In this document: positions 46,401-53,577 of the stretch, piece after piece
Numbering within the stretch: position 1 is the first letter of the stretch
Layout of the letters: each line of letters starts with the position of its first letter
NCBI GenBank assembly: GCA_009783265.1
Contig: WRHM01000001.1
Location: 704,851 to 768,850 of the forward strand
Direction: 5' to 3'
Source of the DNA: Oscillospiraceae bacterium
Lineage (GTDB): Bacteria; Bacillota; Clostridia; Oscillospirales; WRJC01
Length of the DNA: 64,000 nt
Made by a program: the position numbers and the translations under genes
Notes under the pieces: model-generated
The model's input: only the letters and a program-made list of their open reading frames with translations
Databases searched by the model: none
Told to the model about the DNA's origin: nothing

Positions 46401-48629
46401 CGACGAAATCATAAATATCGAGATAATCCCCGAAACCATCGGAAAAATTATATATAATACAGCTAATACCGCAGTATTTAACGGAAATCTGTTTTGCGCG
46501 TAGTAATAATAATTAGAATCGCTGCCGAATATATAAAATAACAGCGAGGCAATCATTGCCAGAATTGAAAATACAGGCAGCGACGCTCTTCTTGCATTGT
46601 CGAATATTTTATATTTTGACAATACAGTTATGGGATTTTTTATGATTTTTCCGTCAGCCGTTTTTGTTTTCGCGCCGATAAAATTTAAAGCTTGCATGTC
46701 GCCCCTTATCCACCGGTGAAGTCTGTCGTAATAAGACGCGGGATTTTTCGGTATCCCGTCTGTCAGTTCCAGATCTGATATAAGCGCGCATCTTAATCTT
46801 GTCCCCTCTAATAAATCATGGCTTAAAACCGTCTCTTCGGGATATGCTCCGTCAAGTGTTTTATAAAATATATCAACGTCGAAAATGCCTTTGCCGCAGA
46901 AATTCCCTTCGCCGTATATCTCCTGATATAAATCAAACGCCGCAGAAGAATAAATATCGATCCCGCCGGAGCCGCACATCATTCTTGTAAACGCAGTCTT
47001 TGACGAGGCCGAAAGATCCGCGCCCATTCTGGGCTGCATTATACCGTAACCGTCAACTACGATTTTTTTATTTTCGTCAAACACAGGCTTCGCGTTGGGG
47101 TGAAGCATAGCCGAGAGCATATCTTTAGCGTTGCCTATGCCGAGATTTGTGTCGGCGTCGAGGGTTATAATATATTTCACGTCTTTTATAAAATCAATAT
47201 CGCCTATAACAGTAGAGAACGTGGTCGCTCCTACGCATTTTATAAACCTTACAAGTTCGATTAATGCTCCGCGTTTTCTTTCCCAGCCCATATATCTTTT
47301 TTCGCTCTTTGAATATACCCGCTCACGAATAAATAAACTGAAAGAATTATTATATTTTTTATTTAATTCTTCGATTTTGCTTATCGCGTAATTTATTATT
47401 TTTGAATCGCTTTGAGTTTCTTTGTCTTTATTGTCTTTAAAATCCCCGAGTATAGAAAAATTTATATTTTTGTCTTTATTGCAGTTATAATAATTTTCTA
47501 ATCTATTAAAAAGCGAATCGTCCTTACCCTCGCCGAACAACAAAGTCGTAATGCAGACAAGCGTTTTTTTATCATCTGGAATTTCTTTTAGTTCAAGTTT
47601 AGGCAATGCCGCGGTTTTGATAAAGCGCGAAAATATAAAATCCGTTATCTGTTTTGCGAGTTCCCATAAAACAAAAACAAGAAATATAACCGAAGTGCCC
47701 GATATTTGCGCGCCCAAAAATATTAAAGCAATAAGAATCGAGAACATAATAAAAAAATACGATTTTTTTGGCGAATTTTTTTTCAAAAGATAATATCCGA
47801 CATGAGCCTTTTTTTCGTTTTCGTTGTGATTATTATACTCGTCCAAAGCCCTGTAATATATTTTTTCAGCAGTTTCGATTTCAGCGCAGTTATTTTCTTT
47901 CGCAATCTCAGACAAGCGCCGCCTGTAATAATCTTTTGTGTCTTTGTCCATGTTTTTATATATCCCGGCAGGGTCGCGGTTAAATATTTCGTCGGCTTTC
48001 GAGCATTTTTCAAATAATGCCTCGAATTTATAAATCGAACAAAACCTGAGGTTTCTTACGCAATATCCGAGAGAGTGCGCCAGATTGTCCGGCAGGGAAT
48101 CCGTATTATTGCCGAGATATTCAAATAATTTAACGCATATATTATATATTTCAGAGCAGACAGAAGCGGCAAGCATAATCCTGACAAGAGAAAATTCGTT
48201 TATCGATAAATAATTGTCCCCGGTCTGAACGGCTTTTATATAATCTTCGAGAATCTGAGGGGTTATTTCACCGTCATAATTTGATATAAGCTCGTTTAAT
48301 ATTGCGTAAATCCTGATTTCGGCGCGTAAATTTTTGGGGTATTTGCGCAAAGCCGGCAATTTTGATACATACGAAAGGCTTTTGCATATATTTTTCACTT
48401 CGCGTTCGATTATATAATAATTATCGCAGAGCCATTCAAAATGCACGGGAAGAAACAAATTTTTTTTTGTTTCTTTAGCCTCAAGCGCCTTTGCGTAGAC
48501 TTTTTTTATAAACCCAAGATTTTTTTTCTGACTGCGCGCAAGATTTCTAATGCCTGTATTCCCCGCGTTTTTATAGGCGGCAGATATGTTATAACCCAAA
48601 TTTCTCGCGTTTTGATTTATATCCTGCAT
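40407..48629 (-). CDS. Giant cyclic beta-glucan-synthase-like protein (GT84 + GH94-type phosphorylase)
   Basis: 2740 residues from ATG 48629 (CGGAGG upstream; an in-frame TTG at 48641 is less likely). Order: N-terminal helical region; membrane helices near 295-335; GT2/GT84-type transferase with LDADTNL near 495 and LHRWIRGDMQA near 642; more membrane helices (~690-890); glucoamylase-like YESASKITSYFA-type region (ESKITSYFAIARGEIPKKHW, GWSWYTGSAAWYY); and a C-terminal GH94-like phosphorylase ((GRTGFYQSSGAYGYRDQLQD, GSGDWNDGMTLVG). This is the NdvB/ChvB architecture that makes cyclic beta-1,2-glucan in the inner membrane. Five dispersed palindromic repeats are inserted in frame. No partner export gene is nearby. 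Confidence 0.88.
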   Translation of the reverse strand: MQDINQNARNLGYNISAAYKNAGNTGIRNLARSQKKNLGFIKKVYAKALEAKETKKNLFLPVHFEWLCDNYYIIEREVKNICKSLSYVSKLPALRKYPKNLRAEIRIYAILNELISNYDGEITPQILEDYIKAVQTGDNYLSINEFSLVRIMLAASVCSEIYNICVKLFEYLGNNTDSLPDNLAHSLGYCVRNLRFCSIYKFEALFEKCSKADEIFNRDPAGIYKNMDKDTKDYYRRRLSEIAKENNCAEIETAEKIYYRALDEYNNHNENEKKAHVGYYLLKKNSPKKSYFFIMFSILIALIFLGAQISGTSVIFLVFVLWELAKQITDFIFSRFIKTAALPKLELKEIPDDKKTLVCITTLLFGEGKDDSLFNRLENYYNCNKDKNINFSILGDFKDNKDKETQSDSKIINYAISKIEELNKKYNNSFSLFIRERVYSKSEKRYMGWERKRGALIELVRFIKCVGATTFSTVIGDIDFIKDVKYIITLDADTNLGIGNAKDMLSAMLHPNAKPVFDENKKIVVDGYGIMQPRMGADLSASSKTAFTRMMCGSGGIDIYSSAAFDLYQEIYGEGNFCGKGIFDVDIFYKTLDGAYPEETVLSHDLLEGTRLRCALISDLELTDGIPKNPASYYDRLHRWIRGDMQALNFIGAKTKTADGKIIKNPITVLSKYKIFDNARRASLPVFSILAMIASLLFYIFGSDSNYYYYAQNRFPLNTAVLAVLYIIFPMVSGIISIFMISSFQNISKRFSSKVITSIWQNIFNTLFDLSALAYKAFVSFDAIMRSLFRMIITKRKMLSWVTASEGEMQLKGLALYIRKMFLSSALGLAFMIFAPYGIYKILGIMWLFFPVTAYIMGKETDESTERKLSEKHEDKLKSYISDMWKFYTATVNKRDNYLPPDNIQFFPIESTAHRTSPTNIGLYMLSVLCARDFELIDTKTLCSKIDSTVSTVEKMEKWNGHLYNWYDTKNLNVIGSRFVSTVDSGNFAACLTALKEGIKEYAPYLQTPAPFREGGAVATAEVVVPQTTSDSATPGSAEPPPSQKGAGEISPMQNIIQRIEKILGDINFYALYNQSRDLFYIGYDEESNNFGENCYDLYMSESKITSYFAIARGEIPKKHWQKLGRTLIKENGYMGLASWTGTAFEYFMPNLLLPLYKNSLTYEAHKFALREQAKRRGKYNGTEVWGISESGFYAFDFDMNYQYQAFGVQKLGLKRGLNKELVISPYSSFLALSIAPGYSMNNLARLEKISMYGKYGFYEACDFTHCRAGRGVSVVKSYMAHHVGMSIIAAANICLDNIFQKRFMKDASQRSAYELLQEKIPVDAIIFEDINSREVPEKINRSYGLIEKNTGKINLENPVCRLISNSKSRIIASSSGDIMLSDGIYTINYIDFDRYNNTKPFSVMFKYNGEVFSQSKIPVNRDNAEYLYEFTDSYAHYSVKEIIDSVHITGEVSYSLISDMSCFVINAGINITNVGRDDPGAPVKEQKLRRAESSRPTNNSSKIEIMLYFEPIIAKLADFKAHPAFSSLSVEAEYDEKNNILFYKRRPMHENESEKWLAVTVDTIDTTGTSGNFVFETRRDDILPHLYDETDIANLFHREFKNTDGACINPVCAIKSDAYASQKNKNHYEAVFYIAFANKKDDALNILKNAGLKNIEKENRKIAENSQNRMIVSGITSKEKNLLDIILSCIHCKTLNNKPHKDDITGLSASIKMLWKEGISGDLPIVLLAIKEEDNEDNTGIFEEYLHVYKYLNLSGQKYDFVVIYSEIEKYNRPCKNKIYDMLKKNGCEHFLKKRGGIFILDKANIDFNQTRLLYSMASYKYEIKTGASSIFPKSQLSGNHDNYIEKIPKIITAVKGPLPRRGWHEVTGVGEFDGVRGPTTPAAAAAPPSEKGAKEFKNFVFDEPVYEVEGGYFTDNAFYINCAGKKAPWSHIISNRQFGTLVTHKSLGFTWYSNSRERRLTAWENDPVSDMQSERLILSFNSNSGGEKYDLCAIAAYLKIFPNGAEYYGRIKNLEYKICVTVDDKLFVKLIEASFYPVYPDYTGYTGYPVNENESGTGDLDIEVSYLIKPVMGVAESKLNFVDINDIRGDTISFRNICNMDFYGYTGFIRAIGGKIKSHDILDFLTDSKISANEIDYIAVSKSINVGIGINPDRFENKAVFALGCYKSVKYFDYVYEKLGDLSFTDKMTERSRDFIINYMPKIKLNSSNKAFKPFDVMFNTFLPYQNIVGRIFGRTGFYQSSGAYGYRDQLQDMMGLVYCSPELVKAHIYRAAAHQFIEEGDVLHWWHNIKTPESKAHRGVRTRCSDDYLWLPYVTAFYINKTGDTSILKTKIEYLADAPLGKYEKERYNEPGKSGIRENIYEHCKKSIEYGLKFGEHGLPLIGSGDWNDGMTLVGAEGKGESVWLGQFLILTLRSFIPVCEKTGDSETARKYKSEAEKIKDAIELYCFENDRYIRGFYDNGEKLGSKESDECKIDILPQAFSAMTVGTPYMASGGGHDNNNISYPCEESIERAKIALNTAYNNLFDKKYKILKLFTPAFNESVQNPGYIKGYVPGIRENGGQYTHAAAWGALGFLSLGNLCRGDYQSPGEFYKKSWEIIKALNPAIRCSDKELADIYRIEPYVLSGDIYSNEAHAGRGGWSWYTGSAAWYYRLILEGLLGFEFSGDKFAINPEAVKYIQDFDNISVELKLKESIYNINISKNSENLKNTGTKIYIDSKEAENPIKICGGEHKIDIIV
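40857..40879. repeat. Family A palindrome inside the glucan synthase gene, in frame
   Basis: GGGCGATTGATAATCGCCCC TAC. On the coding strand it adds CRGDYQSPG near the C-terminal end. GGGCGATT and AATCGCCC form the stem. Confidence 0.75.
41142..41165. repeat. Family A palindrome inside the glucan synthase gene, in frame
   Basis: GGACGCCATATATGGCGTCC CTAC, encoding VGTPYMASG on the coding strand. The stem is nearly identical to the intergenic copy at 1883-1937. Confidence 0.85.
42945..43059. repeat. Family B repeat (about 115 bp) inside the glucan synthase gene, in frame
   Basis: Begins AGCCCCCTTCTCAGAAGGGG and ends CTTCTGGGAAGGGGGCCT, the same ends as the intergenic copy at 20421-20573. It codes for an Ala/Pro/Gly-rich insert (LPRRGWHEVTGVGEFDGVRG then TTPAAAAAPPSEKGAK) with no stop codon. 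Confidence 0.88.
44137..44207. repeat. Family A doublet inside the glucan synthase gene, in frame
   Basis: GTAGGGCGTGACGA at the left and TCGTCGCGCCCTAC at the right enclose CGGCACGCCG and CGGCGCGCCG. It codes for VGRDDPGAPVKEQKLRRAES plus SRPT. The left half resembles the copy between infA and rpmJ. Confidence 0.85.
45485..45606. repeat. Family B repeat (about 120 bp) inside the glucan synthase gene, in frame
   Basis: Terminal repeats CCCCAGCCCCCTT and AAGGGGGCTGGGG. The inner GGCTCCGCAGAGCC core is shared with copies at 5540 and 18986. On the coding strand it gives APFREGGAVATAEVVVPQTT then SDSATPGSAEPPPSQKGAG without a stop. Confidence 0.88.
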
Positions 48630-48753
48630 AATAAACAGCAACCTCCGAATAATCTGTTAAAAATTTAAAAGCATAAAAACAGGTATTGTTTATTATTTGC
48701 AAAATAATGTTTTATTATTCTAAATTTGGCTGTATTTGCTAAAATTATAAATA

Positions 48754-48788
48754 AAAATCCCGGAATATTCATAGCGTTCCGGGATTTT
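48754..48788. terminator. Intrinsic terminator between the HD-GYP regulator and the glucan synthase
   Basis: AAAATCCCGGAA and TTCCGGGATTTT form a 12-bp perfect stem with T-tracts on both strands. It follows the HD-GYP gene on the minus strand. Confidence 0.88.
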
Positions 48789-48813
48789 TTTATTTATATT
48801 ATTTTATAATTAT

Positions 48814-49893
48814 TTATATTCCGTATACTTGTTTGAAAATATAATCGCTTTTAAGAAGTTCGTTAACTATATCCGCGTCAAATTTCTTGCCGGAGTCCTC
48901 GGCTATAATTTTCATTGCTTCTTCATGGCTGAAAGGAGGCTTATATACCCTCTGGCTCACAAGTGCATCGTAAACGTCAACTATCGAAACAATTCGCGCA
49001 GACAACGGAATATCAGTGCTTGCAAGTTTGTCCGGATAACCTTTGCCGTCCCATCTTTCATGATGATATCTGCATATATTATAACAGTGCATCAGATATA
49101 AATCGTTTTCGTCTTCTTCAAACTGCATCTGCTGTATCATTTCGCTGCCTATTGTGGTGTGAGTTTCCATTATTCCGAATTCTTCGGGGGTAAGTTTTCC
49201 GGGCTTTAAAAGTATATTATCCGGCACGGCGATTTTTCCAACGTCGTGCAGAGGGGTGGCTTTTACCATAATATTATAGTCTTTTTCCAAAAGCTCGTCC
49301 CTGAATAAAGGATTTTTTAAAAGCAGTTCTGCTATAATCCCTGTTAAAATAGACGTTCTTTTGACATGCTCTCCGGATTCGATACTGCGGGCCTCTATAA
49401 ACGAAGCCACGGCGGTCAGCACTTTTTCTTTTGCCGCTGTCAGCTCGTTTACTTTTTTGTTTACCAAAAACTCCAGATTTTCTCTGTATCTGGCAAGTTC
49501 CATTTGATTGTCTATTCTGGATTTTACTATATTGTGGTCGAAAGGCTTGAATATATAATCAACCGCGCCCTCTGAAAGACCTTTGGCTTCATATTCTTTT
49601 TCGACGGTTATAAGTATAACCGGGATTTTTTTAGTTGTTTCATTAGACCTCATTCTTTGCAAAACTTCAAGCCCGTTCATTTCGGGCATAATTATATCCA
49701 AAAGAACAAGCGAAGGTTTACATGCTTCATCTGAAAGTTTTTTCAGAGCTTCAATACCGTTTTCAGCCTGTTCGATATTATAATCCTCATAGAGCATATC
49801 ATCAAGAATCATGCGGTTTATTTCATCGTCGTCGACAATTAATATAGTCGCTTTTGCATCTATTCCGTTTACAAGTCCGAAATCACTGCTCAT
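48814..49893 (-). CDS. Response regulator with HD-GYP phosphodiesterase domain
   Basis: 359 residues. An N-terminal receiver (TILIVDDDEINRMILDDML, phospho-Asp in LVLLDIIMPEMNG, Lys in YIFKPF) is joined by a helical linker to an HD-GYP domain: HDVGKIAVPDNILLKPGKL, METHTTIGSEMIQQM, YHHERWDGKGYPDKLASTDI, VDVYDAL. HD-GYP proteins hydrolyse cyclic di-GMP or related dinucleotides. No sensor kinase gene is adjacent; the hybrid kinase at 36955 is a possible partner by inference only. Confidence 0.94.
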   Translation of the reverse strand: MSSDFGLVNGIDAKATILIVDDDEINRMILDDMLYEDYNIEQAENGIEALKKLSDEACKPSLVLLDIIMPEMNGLEVLQRMRSNETTKKIPVILITVEKEYEAKGLSEGAVDYIFKPFDHNIVKSRIDNQMELARYRENLEFLVNKKVNELTAAKEKVLTAVASFIEARSIESGEHVKRTSILTGIIAELLLKNPLFRDELLEKDYNIMVKATPLHDVGKIAVPDNILLKPGKLTPEEFGIMETHTTIGSEMIQQMQFEEDENDLYLMHCYNICRYHHERWDGKGYPDKLASTDIPLSARIVSIVDVYDALVSQRVYKPPFSHEEAMKIIAEDSGKKFDADIVNELLKSDYIFKQVYGI

Positions 49894-50117
49894 CTGTTTT
49901 TTCCACCTTAACCCCTTTGTTTATTAAAAAAGCAACGAATTAAAATTGTATTATTGTATTACAATATATTTTATCACTATAAATAAAAAAGTCAATAAAG
50001 TAAATGTAAATTGTATAAAAATTGTCGTTGGCGTAACAGAAAATTCACACTTACGGTTAATACTGTCAATTAAATTAAAAAAATTGTCAAATAAAGTATT
50101 AAACTAATAAATAATTT

Positions 50118-51605
50118 TTAATTTTTATGATACAGCCGCTTACTGTTATACATAGGCTCGCATGTTACGTTAATACCAAGTTTTTTAAGCACGTTTATAT
50201 CTATCTGGGATAAAATAACGGTCGAATGGGCTTCGCTGTTTTTAAGTTTCGGCAACTGCTCCAGAACCAGTTCGGCTGTGGGGTTTGTCGCCGTGCATAT
50301 AGATAAAGCGATCAGAACTTCATCAGTGTGCAGACGCGGATTATTATTCCCTAAAAAGTCGATTTTTAATTTTTGTATAGGCTCAATCATAATCGGAGAA
50401 ATTAATTTTACGTCGTCGTGAATACCCGCGAGAAATTTTAAAGAGTTTAGTAACGCCGCCGAAGCCGCGCCAAGCAAAGGCGTGGTTTTGCCTGTTATGA
50501 TTGTCCCATCCGCCAGTTCTATTGCCATGCTTGGCGATCCGCTTGCCTCGGATTTAGAAAGCGAGCGGGAAACCACCGAACGGTTTTCTGCGGATATCCC
50601 GGCGGTTTTCATCAGCATTTCAAGTTTTTGAATATCGAATCTTGCGCCTCCGTGCGTCCTGTCCTCGCAAAGCGCGTCGTAATAACGCCTGACTATTTCT
50701 TGATTTGCCGCTTCACGGCATATCCCGTCGTCGCTTATGCAATAGCCCACCATGTTGACTCCCATATCAGTCGGGGATTTATACGGGGATCCGCCCCATA
50801 TTTCTTTAAAAATCGCGCTTAATATAGGAAACCCCTCGACGTCCCTGTTATAACTGACCGACGTCGCGTTATAGGCTTCCATGTGAAAGGGGTCTATAAG
50901 ATTTATATCGCCTATGTTTGTAGTCGCGGCTTCATAGGCTAAATTTAACGGATGCCGGAGCGGCAGATTCCAGACAGGAAACGTCTCGAATTTCGCGTAA
51001 CCGGCCTGTACGCCGTTCTTGAAATCATGATAGAGCTGCGAAAGGCATGTAGCCATCTTGCCGCTCGACGCGCCCGGCGAAGCCACTACGACCAGAGGTC
51101 TTGTTGTATGTATATAATCATTTTTGCCTAAGCCGTCATCGCTGACAATCAATGGGATATTAGTAGGATAATTTGCGATCGGGTAATGCAGATACACAGT
51201 AATATCAAGCTGTTCCAAACGTCTTTTAAACCGGCTTGCCGACTGTTGTTCCGCAAACTGCGTGATAACCACGCTTCCCACATAAAGCCCCTCGTTCCTG
51301 AACGCGTCTATTAATCTCAGGGTGTCCTCGTCGTAAGTTATGCCGTGGTCTCCCCTGATTTTATTTTTTTCAATATCTGCGGCATTTATAACCAATACAA
51401 TTTCAGCTTTATCTGCGAGTTGCTTGAGCATCTGCACTTTACTGTTGGGGGCAAAACCCGGAAGTACGCGTGAGGCGTGAAAATCGTCAAAGAGTTTGCC
51501 GCCAAATTCAAGATATAATTTATTCCCGAATTTGTCAATCCGTTCGTTTATGTATTCCGACTGCATTTTCAGATATTTTTCGTTGTCGAACCCAATGCGA
51601 TACAT
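50118..51605 (-). CDS. DUF1846 (UPF0371) family protein
   Basis: 495 residues, matching the family's usual length. MYRIGFDNEKYLKMQSEYIN, GGKLFDDFHASRVLPGFAPN, VVVASPGASSGKMATCLSQL (a P-loop-like glycine/serine segment), VWNLPLRHPLNLAYEAATTN and HMEAYNATSVSYNRDVEGFP are recognisable. Members are soluble Firmicute proteins with known structure but no settled role. It is last in a run with a phosphotransferase and hisF upstream (20-base gap to the phosphotransferase). Confidence 0.93.
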   Translation of the reverse strand: MYRIGFDNEKYLKMQSEYINERIDKFGNKLYLEFGGKLFDDFHASRVLPGFAPNSKVQMLKQLADKAEIVLVINAADIEKNKIRGDHGITYDEDTLRLIDAFRNEGLYVGSVVITQFAEQQSASRFKRRLEQLDITVYLHYPIANYPTNIPLIVSDDGLGKNDYIHTTRPLVVVASPGASSGKMATCLSQLYHDFKNGVQAGYAKFETFPVWNLPLRHPLNLAYEAATTNIGDINLIDPFHMEAYNATSVSYNRDVEGFPILSAIFKEIWGGSPYKSPTDMGVNMVGYCISDDGICREAANQEIVRRYYDALCEDRTHGGARFDIQKLEMLMKTAGISAENRSVVSRSLSKSEASGSPSMAIELADGTIITGKTTPLLGAASAALLNSLKFLAGIHDDVKLISPIMIEPIQKLKIDFLGNNNPRLHTDEVLIALSICTATNPTAELVLEQLPKLKNSEAHSTVILSQIDINVLKKLGINVTCEPMYNSKRLYHKN

Positions 51606-51624
51606 GGCGCACGTCCTCCGTTTT

Positions 51625-52632
51625 TCAAATATTCAAATATAAATCTTTAAAATCCACATCAACAAACTTTTTGTTTTTTATTACTCTCTCCGCCGCGCCT
51701 TCAATAAATTTATTTTCCCATTCCATAAATCTTTCATTTTCATATATAACCGAAAGCAGGATATAATCCCTCATTTGAAAAAAGCAATCAATTTGTTCAA
51801 ATTGTTCTGCGTCTAAATTATTTTCTTTAGTATATCCCTCTATCAACCATGAAAATAAATTTATCGCTTCATCGCGCTTTTTCGGTAATTCCAATGGTTC
51901 CGGTCCAAGCAAAAAATAATACATGCAAAGCGCAATATCGCTTATAAACCATGAATATTCACATTCGTCAAAATCAAGAATTATAATTTTTTCATCGCTG
52001 TCAAAAAAATAATTAGAAAAGAAATAATCGCCGTGTATCAGACCGAACGCATTTTTATCGCGAAATAACTTTTTCATTTTAGCCATGTAATCTTCAAACG
52101 CTTCTTTTATATCTTTCCTGTACTTGTCAAATACTTCGCCCGCTTTCTCAAAATGATAGTTTTCGTGCCATTGCCTGCGCGGTTTTATATTTTTTTGCGG
52201 GATATATTTTTTCGCTGCCGCGTGCATTTTTCCAAGCATTTGGCCTGCCGCAACAAACCGTTCGCGTCCGTCTAACCCTCTGTTCCAAAAACTTAATCCG
52301 TCTGCTTTTTCAAACGCGGATATAATAAATATTTCACCGTCTAATTCTGTCTCATATACAAATTTATTATCCAGTCCTTTAAGCGGTGCGGGTAAAGATA
52401 TATTATTGGATTTAAGATAATTCATAAAATCCAGTTCGCTTTCTATATCTTCTAAACTTCTGCGGCTTTTTGGCGTGGCTCGCAGAACAAATTCAGAATC
52501 GCCTTTTATTAAATAAATAAAATTATGGCCGCCGTGCAGATTTGTATTTTCGATATATTTATTTGAATAATATTTTGATAATCTTATTATATCTTTTTCG
52601 TCCAAAACGCTTCTTAGTATATCCATAGCCAT
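51625..52632 (-). CDS. Aminoglycoside/homoserine-kinase-like phosphotransferase
   Basis: 335 residues of the APH/ChoK-like kinase fold: GGHNFIYLIKGDSEFVLRAT at the N-lobe, GLIHGDYFFSNYFFDSDEKI (catalytic Asp) and IILDFDECEYSWFISDIALC (Mg-binding Asp). The substrate is unknown; members phosphorylate homoserine, choline, sugars, thiamine or antibiotics. Nothing here points to resistance. It lies 28 bases after hisF on the same strand. Confidence 0.85.
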   Translation of the reverse strand: MAMDILRSVLDEKDIIRLSKYYSNKYIENTNLHGGHNFIYLIKGDSEFVLRATPKSRRSLEDIESELDFMNYLKSNNISLPAPLKGLDNKFVYETELDGEIFIISAFEKADGLSFWNRGLDGRERFVAAGQMLGKMHAAAKKYIPQKNIKPRRQWHENYHFEKAGEVFDKYRKDIKEAFEDYMAKMKKLFRDKNAFGLIHGDYFFSNYFFDSDEKIIILDFDECEYSWFISDIALCMYYFLLGPEPLELPKKRDEAINLFSWLIEGYTKENNLDAEQFEQIDCFFQMRDYILLSVIYENERFMEWENKFIEGAAERVIKNKKFVDVDFKDLYLNI

Positions 52633-52660
52633 ATAGTATTTACCTTTAAAAATATTTATT

Positions 52661-53434
52661 TCACATCACGGGTCTGACGTTAATCCCTTTTTCGCTCAGA
52701 TATTCTTTCACTTGTTTTACTGTAAACTGTCCGTAATGAAAAACCGACGCCGCGAGAGCCGCGCTTACATTTGTTTTCTGGAATATTTCCAAAAAATCCT
52801 CAAGCTTGCCGCAGCCGCCCGACGCGGTAACGGGAATTTTTACTGAATTGCATATAAGATTATATAACTCTATGTCATATCCGCCCTTGACCCCGTCGGT
52901 ATCTAACGAAGTCGGCAATAATTCGCCCGCTCCAAGCCGTTCGGCTTCTTTTATCCAGTCAATTAATTCAATGCCTGTATCTTCTCCGCCTATACCGCCG
53001 TTTATATATACAGTATATTTGCCACTGTTACTCTTTCTGGTATCTATCGTCAATATAATCTTTTCACTGCCGAATTTCACGGCGGCTTCTTTTATCAAAT
53101 TTTTATCTTTTACGGCGGCTGTACTCACCGCTACTTTTGACGCGCCTGCGTTTAACGCGTTCTCTATATCTGTCAGATTCCTGATTCCACCGCTGACCGA
53201 AATAGGTATATTTATTATTTCCCTCATTTGTCTGATTATATCGAATCTTGTCTGCCTTCCTTCGATAGAGGCCATTATATCAAGCACGGCTAATTCGTCC
53301 GCGCCGTCGTCGCAGTATTTTTTTGCGAACGCTACAGGGTCGTCCCCTACTTCTTTTGTGTCTAAAAACTTTACGCTTTTTACTACTTTACCGTTTTTAA
53401 TGTCAATACCCGGTATTATTTTTTTTTCGTTCAT
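52661..53434 (-). CDS. hisF: Imidazole glycerol phosphate synthase cyclase subunit
   Basis: 257 residues. Both catalytic acids are present, Asp11 (IIPGIDIKNGKVVKS) and Asp131 (ILTIDTRKS), with phosphate loops SGGIRN, GGCGKLEDF and AALAASVFHYG. The usual Cys9 of PCLDV is Gly here. Forms imidazole glycerol phosphate and AICAR using ammonia from HisH. No other histidine gene is in the window, so hisH must lie elsewhere. Confidence 0.93.
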   Translation of the reverse strand: MNEKKIIPGIDIKNGKVVKSVKFLDTKEVGDDPVAFAKKYCDDGADELAVLDIMASIEGRQTRFDIIRQMREIINIPISVSGGIRNLTDIENALNAGASKVAVSTAAVKDKNLIKEAAVKFGSEKIILTIDTRKSNSGKYTVYINGGIGGEDTGIELIDWIKEAERLGAGELLPTSLDTDGVKGGYDIELYNLICNSVKIPVTASGGCGKLEDFLEIFQKTNVSAALAASVFHYGQFTVKQVKEYLSEKGINVRPVM

Positions 53435-53516
53435 TTATTATACCTCGTTATATTAAATTCAAACAAATTATATTTTATCATTGCTTTATTAATATTCTGT
53501 TACCGTTTTAACTTGA

Positions 53517-53549
53517 CGAACGGACAAATCAAAAAAATTTGTCCGTTCG
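53517..53549. terminator. Terminator between gdhA and hisF
   Basis: CGAACGGACAAAT and ATTTGTCCGTTCG pair over 13 perfect base pairs around a seven-base loop. It lies 28 bases past the gdhA stop on the minus strand. Confidence 0.85.
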
Positions 53550-53577
53550 CACGATTATGTTATTAATTTTTATTTGT

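Noticed and set aside
51625..52632. Antibiotic resistance gene
   Set aside because: The fold is APH-like, but the family is broad, and the hisF/DUF1846 neighbours suggest metabolism; nothing specific to aminoglycosides is seen.
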